A stretch of DNA of 10,453 nucleotides from Sulfurovum sp. Lineage in GTDB: Bacteria; Campylobacterota; Campylobacteria; Campylobacterales; Sulfurovaceae. Position 1 is the stretch's first letter. Each line of letters begins with the position of its first letter. This document shows, one piece after another, positions 4,804 through 10,453 of this stretch. Made by a program: the position numbers and the translations under genes. The DNA is taken from assembly GCA_015661535.1 (NCBI GenBank), contig DQVY01000137.1, positions 1 to 10,453 on the forward strand, given 5' to 3'. The notes beneath the pieces are model-generated. The model worked only from the letters and a program-made list of their open reading frames with translations, was not told the DNA's origin and did not search any database.

Positions 4804-7779
4804 ATGTACCAAAGTAATATATACGAATACCTAGAACATTTAAGTGACAGCAAACTACTCATCTGTAAAGATGACAAAGAAGCCACACAGGCACGTGACG
4901 TAGCAGTACTTCTTGGGTACGATACCTTTGTGCTTCCTGACCTCCGGGTCTCTGTAGGGGAAGACTTACGTGCCTACGATGAAGATGTGCAGGCGTTTAT
5001 GATCACTTTGGCAGGGTATTATGCGAGTAAGAAGAAAAAAGTACTCATCTCTCCTTTGCGTACACTGTTGATACCGTTTCCAAAAGCAGACCTTTTCGAC
5101 TCCCGGACCATAGAGTTTGGAGAGACACTCTCTTTGCAGACATTAAAAGATACTTTGTACCATTGGGGCTATCATTTTACCGACATTGCGGCCTCTCGTG
5201 GAGAGGTCTCTTTTCGTGGAGACATTATTGACATTTTTCCTATCGATGCTGAAAAACCTTACCGTATATCGATGTTTGATGAAGAGGTTGAGACCATACA
5301 GCACTACGATGGCAATACGCAAAAACGTCTTTCTGAAGAGTTGGAATTTTTCACCTTTACTCCAGCCTTTTTAGCATTGGACAAAACGCAGTATGAAACA
5401 CTCAAGAACCGAACCGAACGAAGTACCTACGATACCTTTGTGAAAGATATAGACTCCCTTGGTTTGTGGCATCTGGATGACTTGGGAGAAAGTGCATTGG
5501 AAACCTTTGATGCAGTATGGGCATCGAATTTAGATGAAGAACTCAAAGAGATCTATGAGCTAAGTGAACCCTTGGTACCTAGAAAAGCCTTTCTTCTGCC
5601 TTCTATTCCGGAGGGAGATCTCTATAGAGACCTCGAAGCAGTACAGCCCAATAAACTCCTTGAATCCCATAAAGACAAACAGATCACCATCATTGCCAAA
5701 AATGAAAGTATTGTGCGTGGGTCTGACCTTGATTCTTTTGAGAATATCTCTTTTGTCTATCAAGAGGGAATTGTCAATATTTTAGGCTCAGACAGACTTA
5801 TTTTGTCTCTCAATAAGCCTGTGAAACGTAAAAAGGTTAAAAAAGCTTCCATCATTTTAGATGAGCTGAAACCTGGTGATTACGTGGTGCATGAAAACTA
5901 TGGGGTAGGTATTTTTAAGGGCATAGAAAAACGTGAGGTACTGGGTTCACTCTCTGAGTTTGTGGTGATGCACTACCAAAATGAAGATGCACTGCTCATC
6001 CCTGTGTCCAACCTTGAAGTGATAGACCGTTATGTGGCAGAGGGCGGAGTGATGCCTGTACTTGACCGCATGGGGAAAGCGAGTTTTAAAAAGCTCAAAG
6101 CCAAAGTGAGAGAGAAGCTTTTTGCCATTGCGTCACAAATTATCAACCTTTCGGCACAGCGGCATTTGAAAAAAGGCATTACACTCAAACAAAATATGGA
6201 AGAACATGCCATCTTTATGTCCGAAGCAGGCTTTGTACATACAGAAGATCAGGAGCGTGCTATTAAAGATATGCTTGATGATATGTCTTCAGGAAAGATG
6301 ATGGACAGACTTCTCTCTGCAGATGTAGGGTTTGGTAAAACAGAAGTGGCGATGAACGGTATGTTCGTAGCCGTAAAAAACGGCTACCAGGCGATGATGA
6401 TAGCGCCAACAACCCTACTCTCTTCTCAGCATTTCAAGTCGCTCAAAGAGCGTTTTTACAACCATGGCATTAAAGTAGGTAAACTGGACAGGTTCTCCAC
6501 AGCCAAAGAGAAGAAAAATACGCTGGAAGCATTGGAAAACGGGAGCTTGGATGTCGTGGTAGGTACCCATGCCCTGCTCAAAGCAAAGTTTAAAAATTTG
6601 GCACTTGTTATCATAGATGAAGAGCATAAGTTTGGGGTAAAACAGAAAGAGGCACTCAAAGAAATAGCCATTGATGTACACCTTCTTTCTATGTCGGCAA
6701 CACCCATACCGCGCTCTTTAAATCTTGCTATGTCAGAGGTAAAATCTTTCTCAGAAATCCTGACCCCGCCAACAGAGAGACAAGGGGTCCGTACGTTTGT
6801 AAAGTCTTATGATGATAAGGTCATCAAAGAGGCCATCATGCGTGAGATGCGCAGAGGAGGGCAGGTTTTTTATGTCTTTAACTCCATTGCAGGTATAGAA
6901 GCGAAGAAAAAAGTCTTACTTGAGACACTCCCCAAACTTCGCATTGCAGTACTGCACTCCAAGATCTCAGCCAAAGAGACCGAAGATGAGATGATGCTTT
7001 TTGAGGATGGAGAGTATGATGTACTATTATCGACCTCCATCGTTGAGTCAGGCATACACATGCCCCATGCCAATACCATGATCGTCGACGGTGCCGACAA
7101 TTTTGGTATCGCAGACCTGCATCAGCTTCGCGGGCGTGTAGGGCGCGGAGGAAAAGAGGGCTATTGTTATTTTATGGTGACAGACAAAGAACGCCTTACA
7201 GAAAATGCCAAACGTCGTCTGCTTGCACTTGAGTCACATTCAGACCTTGGCTCTGGTGCCGTACTTGCTTTTCATGACCTTGAAATTCGCGGGGGTGGTA
7301 ACATCATCGGTGAAGCGCAGTCTGGGCACATTAAGCAAATAGGGTACAGTCTCTACCTGCGTATGCTTGAAGATGCCATTAAAGAACTCTCAGGACAAGA
7401 CAAAGAGGTAGCGCAGAACATTGACATGAAGCTCTCCATTGATGCCTACTTGAATGAAGAACTCATAGAAGAGGACAGACTACGACTTGAACTCTACCGC
7501 AGACTCTCTCTGTGTGAAACAACAGGAGAAGTGTACGAGATAGAAGCTGAGATCGCAGACCGTTTTGGGAAACTCGACACCATCACGCGACAGTTCATCG
7601 ACGTGATCGTCATGAAAGTCCTGGCACGGGAAAAAGGTATTTCAAAAGTCTCTTCTTATGGCGAAAAAGTGTTTATAGAGTTTAGAGAAGAGGGGAAAGA
7701 GCGTGTTCTTTTAAAATCAAACTCGAAAGATGATGATGACATTATTGCTGTAGCGATGGGCTATTTGAAGCAGAAATAG
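4804..7779 (+). CDS. mfd: Transcription-repair coupling factor Mfd
   Basis: This 991-aa superfamily 2 DNA translocase pushes RNA polymerase stalled at lesions off the template and recruits UvrA for nucleotide excision repair. The N-terminal part is a UvrB-homology region (RGEVSFRGDIIDIFP). The CarD-like RNA-polymerase-interacting domain starts near residue 356 (LKPGDYVVHENYGVGIFKGI). The translocase core has Walker A DVGFGKT at 507-513, APTTLLSSQH, DEEH at 605-608, SMSATP at 629-634, and the LRGRVGRGG motif from 775. The C-terminal TRCF domain follows from about 870. It is shorter than E. coli Mfd (1148 aa), as I recall for Campylobacterota. ATG 4804 is the only sensible start; the nearest SD-like AAGGA (4786-4790) is 13 nt away, longer than usual. 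The leader is formed largely by a REP pair. No strong promoter of its own was seen, so it is probably read from upstream. Confidence 0.97.
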   Translation: MYQSNIYEYLEHLSDSKLLICKDDKEATQARDVAVLLGYDTFVLPDLRVSVGEDLRAYDEDVQAFMITLAGYYASKKKKVLISPLRTLLIPFPKADLFDSRTIEFGETLSLQTLKDTLYHWGYHFTDIAASRGEVSFRGDIIDIFPIDAEKPYRISMFDEEVETIQHYDGNTQKRLSEELEFFTFTPAFLALDKTQYETLKNRTERSTYDTFVKDIDSLGLWHLDDLGESALETFDAVWASNLDEELKEIYELSEPLVPRKAFLLPSIPEGDLYRDLEAVQPNKLLESHKDKQITIIAKNESIVRGSDLDSFENISFVYQEGIVNILGSDRLILSLNKPVKRKKVKKASIILDELKPGDYVVHENYGVGIFKGIEKREVLGSLSEFVVMHYQNEDALLIPVSNLEVIDRYVAEGGVMPVLDRMGKASFKKLKAKVREKLFAIASQIINLSAQRHLKKGITLKQNMEEHAIFMSEAGFVHTEDQERAIKDMLDDMSSGKMMDRLLSADVGFGKTEVAMNGMFVAVKNGYQAMMIAPTTLLSSQHFKSLKERFYNHGIKVGKLDRFSTAKEKKNTLEALENGSLDVVVGTHALLKAKFKNLALVIIDEEHKFGVKQKEALKEIAIDVHLLSMSATPIPRSLNLAMSEVKSFSEILTPPTERQGVRTFVKSYDDKVIKEAIMREMRRGGQVFYVFNSIAGIEAKKKVLLETLPKLRIAVLHSKISAKETEDEMMLFEDGEYDVLLSTSIVESGIHMPHANTMIVDGADNFGIADLHQLRGRVGRGGKEGYCYFMVTDKERLTENAKRRLLALESHSDLGSGAVLAFHDLEIRGGGNIIGEAQSGHIKQIGYSLYLRMLEDAIKELSGQDKEVAQNIDMKLSIDAYLNEELIEEDRLRLELYRRLSLCETTGEVYEIEAEIADRFGKLDTITRQFIDVIVMKVLAREKGISKVSSYGEKVFIEFREEGKERVLLKSNSKDDDDIIAVAMGYLKQK

Positions 7780-7853
7780 ATGTATTTATGGAGAAAGAAG
7801 CATCTTACGGGGTTTTTTCGTCATAAGTTGTATAAGTATTAAGTTAATTATAT

Positions 7854-7859
7854 TATAAT
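7854..7859 (+). promoter_or_regulatory. Sigma-70 -10 box for the tolC-like gene
   Basis: TATAAT at 7854-7859 lies in an AT-rich stretch, 34 nt before the start codon, with predicted initiation near 7866 and a short leader of about 28 nt. A -35 element is not convincing; TTGTAT at 7828-7833 is 20 nt upstream, which is too far. The 12-mer TATAATCCTTCT is identical to that at the leuS promoter. It marks the start of a second transcription unit after mfd. Confidence 0.65.
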
Positions 7860-7893
7860 CCTTCTATTTAAAATATTTTCATAGGGGGAAAGA

Positions 7894-9369
7894 ATGAAAT
7901 TAAGAAGACTGTGGGTACCAATGCTCTGTTGTGTAGGGCTAAGTACTTTGTCCGCAACTACGCTAAAAGAGGCTGTGAGTGATGTGCTTGAAACGAATCC
8001 TATTATCAAGGAACGTTTAAAAAACTATAATGCGACTAGACATGAAGTAGATATCGCAGATGCAGGGTATTATCCAACTTTGGATTACCAGGGGACTGCA
8101 GGAAAGAAATATACGAACCGTTTTAACGGTGCGGTCGATGAGACCTATGATGTTTTTCAAAACTCTCTTGTTTTAAGACAAAATATTTTTGATGGTTTTA
8201 GTACACATGAACGTGTCAACTACCAGAAAATGCGTGCACTTGCAGCCTCTTACTCTTATTTGGAAAAAGCAAATGATGTGACACTGCAAACCATAGCAGC
8301 CTATATAGAACTGCTCAGACAGAAAGAGTTGCTGAAAAACAGTAAAATAAATGTCGATCACAATACCAAGATCTATAATAAAGTTTCCAAAGCCTATAAA
8401 GCAGGACTTACCACCCTTTCAGAAGTAAGTAAAATACGTTCTTCTCTTTCTCTTGCAAAGTCAAACATGATGGTCCAAAAAAACAAACTGAGCAATGCGA
8501 TGTTCAATTACCGAAGGGTTACAGGGCGTCTTGTCTCTATAGACGGCTTAAGAAAACCGAGTTTTAGTCTGACACTGCCTAAAAGTTTGCAAAAAGCGAG
8601 TATGTTTGCTTTAGAGTATAATCCTTCTTTGTTGGTGGGAAAATACAACATCAAAGGTGCAGAAGCCCTTTATCGTGAGAGTAAAAGTAAATTTATGCCT
8701 ACGGTAGATCTTGAACTTTCCGAAACCTACAATCAGAACTATGATGTACTTCAAAACAATACGCCTGATGACAGGTTTCAGGCATTGGTCGTGGTGAACT
8801 ATAATCTGTTTAATGGTGGTGCAGATGAAGCAACAAGGTTGAGTAAACTAAGTAAACTCAATCAGGAAGTAGAAGTGACCAATGACCTCAGACGGCAGGT
8901 TGTGGAGGGGGTTGACCTTTCATGGAGTGCCTATGAACTGGCAAAAGAACAGATGCCGTTTTTACGAGACTATAAGAAGCAAAGTGCGGAAACACTCAAA
9001 CTTTACTCAAAAGAGTATGAGATGGGAGAGCGTACACTTCTTGACCTTTTGGCATCGGAAAATGACTTAAAACGTGCCAATGATGAGTTGATCTCAGCAC
9101 AATACACCCTTTTGCTTGCAAAATATAGAATTTTAGATGCGATGGGATTGACGATGGCATCTATTATGGGGAATGTGACCAAATATTATAACCATGTCAA
9201 CATACATGGTAGGGACAGTACAAAAAGAGTAGATGCCCTGCCTGTGAATCTTGATAATGACAATGACGGTATCGCCCCATCAAAAGACCGTTGTGCAGAA
9301 TCTCCATCTGACGGAAACTCAGCTGATGGGTGTAATAACCTTTACCAAGCACTTAGAAATGCGAAATAG
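7894..9369 (+). CDS. TolC-family type I secretion outer-membrane channel with a C-terminal TSP3-like calcium-binding tail
   Basis: This 491-aa protein starts at ATG 7894, with AGGGGGA 4 nt upstream. The signal peptide probably ends at LSTLSA (residue 21). The body has the two homologous outer-membrane efflux-protein halves of TolC: TTLKEAVSDVLETNP, AGYYPTLDY, LRQNIFDGF and NYNLFNGG are the typical helix-entry and strand motifs. Such proteins trimerise into an exit duct for type I secretion or RND pumps. After about residue 430, where TolC proteins normally end, a tail continues with NLDNDNDGI (452-460), D465, C467, and DGC at 478-480. This is the DxDxDG...DxC...GC pattern of a thrombospondin type 3 repeat, normally seen in OmpA-like proteins. 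Context with an OmpA-like gene and an adhesin-like gene downstream points to adhesin export (an AggA/LapE-like role) rather than drug efflux. The TolC call is secure; the substrate is inferred. Confidence 0.88.
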   Translation: MKLRRLWVPMLCCVGLSTLSATTLKEAVSDVLETNPIIKERLKNYNATRHEVDIADAGYYPTLDYQGTAGKKYTNRFNGAVDETYDVFQNSLVLRQNIFDGFSTHERVNYQKMRALAASYSYLEKANDVTLQTIAAYIELLRQKELLKNSKINVDHNTKIYNKVSKAYKAGLTTLSEVSKIRSSLSLAKSNMMVQKNKLSNAMFNYRRVTGRLVSIDGLRKPSFSLTLPKSLQKASMFALEYNPSLLVGKYNIKGAEALYRESKSKFMPTVDLELSETYNQNYDVLQNNTPDDRFQALVVVNYNLFNGGADEATRLSKLSKLNQEVEVTNDLRRQVVEGVDLSWSAYELAKEQMPFLRDYKKQSAETLKLYSKEYEMGERTLLDLLASENDLKRANDELISAQYTLLLAKYRILDAMGLTMASIMGNVTKYYNHVNIHGRDSTKRVDALPVNLDNDNDGIAPSKDRCAESPSDGNSADGCNNLYQALRNAK

Positions 9370-9378
9370 GAGAAGATG

Positions 9379-9975
9379 ATGAAAAAAACACTATTAACAA
9401 TTGCAGCATATACAACGCTTCTCAGCGCAGGCGGTGACATAGCACCTATAGGTACTTCTTCTTGCGGTCTTTATACCGATGAGTACATGATGTACTCAGG
9501 GGTTGTCTACCCTTGTATCGATACGGGGATCCCAAACTATTTTGAAGGAGAGAAGCTTTTAGATAAAAAAATGTATTTTCATACTTCTCTTTATTTTAAA
9601 AAAGGGGTATTGACAGAAGCATCTCTTGAGGCATTGAAAACCTTACAAAACACTATTGAGAGTCATGGTTCAAACTATTATGTTTCTGTTGTAGGACATA
9701 CTGCCTGGTATGAAGACGGTATGAGCGGTGCAAAACTCAATGCCTGGAGTACATTTTGGCAAAATCTTGGTAAAACAGACATGACCTTGTCAGAACTTGC
9801 CGGCACAGTCAATCAACGTATAGAAGCAGTCTATACACATTTAACGAATGAAGAGGGGCTTAGCTCTTCAAGACTCTATACCGAGAATCGTCTGGCAAGA
9901 GACCCTATAGCCACTGAAGCTATAGAAGAAGGTCGTCAGCGTAATACACGCGTGGATGTTGCACTTTATTATTAA
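9379..9975 (+). CDS. Secreted protein with divergent OmpA-like C-terminal domain
   Basis: This protein of about 198 aa has a signal peptide (MKKTLLTIAAYTTLLSA, cleaved before GG). A short cysteine-containing region (TSSCG, YPC) follows, then an OmpA/Pal-like domain from about residue 65. The domain markers are TSLYFKKGVLTEASLEALKTL (first strand and helix), YVSVVGHTAWYEDG, VNQRIEAVYTHL and EEGRQRNTRVDVALYY. Two usual acidic positions are altered: GHTD reads GHTA at 106-109, and the Asp expected in the loop before EEGR is missing (IATEAIEEGR). Arg191 of NTRVDV is kept. Peptidoglycan binding may therefore be weakened or different. I preferred ATG 9379 to ATG 9376 because AGGAG (9368-9372) is then 6 nt rather than 3 nt away. 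It starts 9 nt after the tolC-like stop, so they are surely cotranscribed. OmpA-like partners accompany some type I adhesin exporters. Confidence 0.8.
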   Translation: MKKTLLTIAAYTTLLSAGGDIAPIGTSSCGLYTDEYMMYSGVVYPCIDTGIPNYFEGEKLLDKKMYFHTSLYFKKGVLTEASLEALKTLQNTIESHGSNYYVSVVGHTAWYEDGMSGAKLNAWSTFWQNLGKTDMTLSELAGTVNQRIEAVYTHLTNEEGLSSSRLYTENRLARDPIATEAIEEGRQRNTRVDVALYY

Positions 9976-9996
9976 ATAAAGTAACAATTGATTAAC

Positions 9997-10023
9997 ATTC
10001 TTACTATATCATACAGTAAGAAT
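9997..10023 (+). promoter_or_regulatory. 9-bp inverted repeat upstream of the adhesin-like gene
   Basis: ATTCTTACT (9997-10005) and AGTAAGAAT (10015-10023) are perfect reverse complements around a 9-nt loop. The flanks AACAATT (9983-9989) and AATTGTT (10021-10027) are also complementary and compete for the same bases. No U-run follows, so an intrinsic terminator is unlikely. It may be an operator or an mRNA structure between the OmpA-like gene and the adhesin-like gene. The 141-nt gap otherwise shows no convincing -10/-35 pair. Confidence 0.45.
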
Positions 10024-10116
10024 TGTTGTATGCAGAAGCATATTGATGTAAATCCCACTTCTTGTCTCTATCTTAAAGTGTGGTCTACATTTGAGTAAAA
10101 GATACGGGAGAGAAGT

Positions 10117-10453
10117 ATGAAAAAAATTATTGGCTATTTAAAAAATTTAACAGAACAATGTTTTGCAAAAGACGCACAGGGTAATCTCCGTGAAATTCAA
10201 CCTGGTGAGGCTATTTTTGAAAATGAAATAGTGGTGAATGTGAGAGGGGAAGTCATACCTGATGCCCTTCGTGAAGCAACAGAAGACCAAATTGACAGCA
10301 ATGAAGAAGCGTCAAATACAGAAGCTCCGCTGTCTGAAGAAAAGCCTGAAGAAGACTCAGACACACCCACTTCCCATGATGCCAAATCTGCTACTTCCAC
10401 CGATACCATAGAACCAGAACCTACGCCTGCAGTCAATATCAATGCACCTTTAC
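10117..10453 (+). CDS. N-terminus of a probable LapA/BapA-type giant adhesin with retention module (3' truncated by window edge)
   Basis: ATG 10117 has GGGAG 6 nt upstream and opens a frame of 112 codons that runs off the window. Residues 1-50 (MKKIIGYLKNLTEQCFAKDA, then QGNLREIQPGEAIFENEIVV) resemble the N-terminal retention module of LapA-type adhesins, which reads roughly VVAIVKSIVGQVxAVSxxGxxRxLxxGDxxxxGExV. That module lodges in the TolC-like pore and keeps the adhesin on the cell surface until a LapG-type protease cuts it. From about residue 52 the chain becomes a low-complexity acidic linker rich in E, D, S, T and P, as expected before the repeat region. There is no signal peptide, consistent with type I secretion. 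I see no TAAG or PAAG cleavage site in the visible part. Its place after a TolC-like and an OmpA-like gene supports the call. The repeats and C-terminal secretion signal are outside the window, so this rests on the N-terminus and context. Confidence 0.65.
   Translation, partial: MKKIIGYLKNLTEQCFAKDAQGNLREIQPGEAIFENEIVVNVRGEVIPDALREATEDQIDSNEEASNTEAPLSEEKPEEDSDTPTSHDAKSATSTDTIEPEPTPAVNINAPL

Noticed and set aside
7780..7830. Intrinsic terminator after mfd (T6 run at 7813-7818)
   Set aside because: No GC-rich stem precedes the T-run; the pairing around it is only a few base pairs.
9191..9210. 7-bp hairpin ACCATGT / ACATGGT inside the tolC-like gene
   Set aside because: It has no GTAG head on the correct side and no second copy, and it falls within ordinary coding sequence. 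It is probably chance.
10197..10442. Minus-strand open frame of 81 codons at the right edge
   Set aside because: It is the antisense of the acidic Ser/Glu-rich linker of the adhesin-like gene. Its Ser/Val bias follows from that composition.

Overview
The window most likely comes from a mesophilic Campylobacterota (epsilonproteobacterial) genome, probably a Sulfurovum-like sulfur oxidiser. The reasons are the moderate-to-low GC content, the short Mfd (991 aa), and the run leuS, lptE-like gene, folC, mfd, a neighbourhood I recall in related forms from Campylobacterales. All recognised genes are on the + strand. No tRNA, rRNA, CRISPR array or complete insertion sequence was seen.

Left part (1-393): the last 44 codons of a YpfJ-type neutral zinc metallopeptidase, a single REP hairpin overlapping its stop codon, a near-perfect inverted REP pair (BIME), and a TATAAT promoter for leuS. 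Middle (394-7779): housekeeping genes for leucyl-tRNA synthetase, an LptE-like outer-membrane lipoprotein, folylpolyglutamate synthase/dihydrofolate synthase, and the transcription-repair coupling factor. Their junctions are unusually rich in small repeats. Heptad repeats (GAGTAAT/GAGTAGN family) occupy the leuS/lptE and lptE/folC junctions. They form part of the LptE signal peptide, all three bases of the lptE stop and the folC GTG start. Further GTAG-headed REP pairs lie inside folC and between folC and mfd.

Right part (7780-10453): a new transcription unit with its own TATAAT box. It encodes a TolC-family outer-membrane channel with a C-terminal thrombospondin-type-3 calcium-binding tail, a secreted protein with a divergent OmpA-like domain, and the first 112 codons of what looks like a LapA/BapA-type giant adhesin with an N-terminal retention module. 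Together these look like a type I secretion and surface-adhesion locus that continues past the window.

The most interesting signals are the colonisation of coding sequence and gene junctions by two unrelated classes of small repeat, and the non-standard TolC and OmpA-like parts of the adhesin locus. I found no clear evidence of an entirely new enzyme system in the window.
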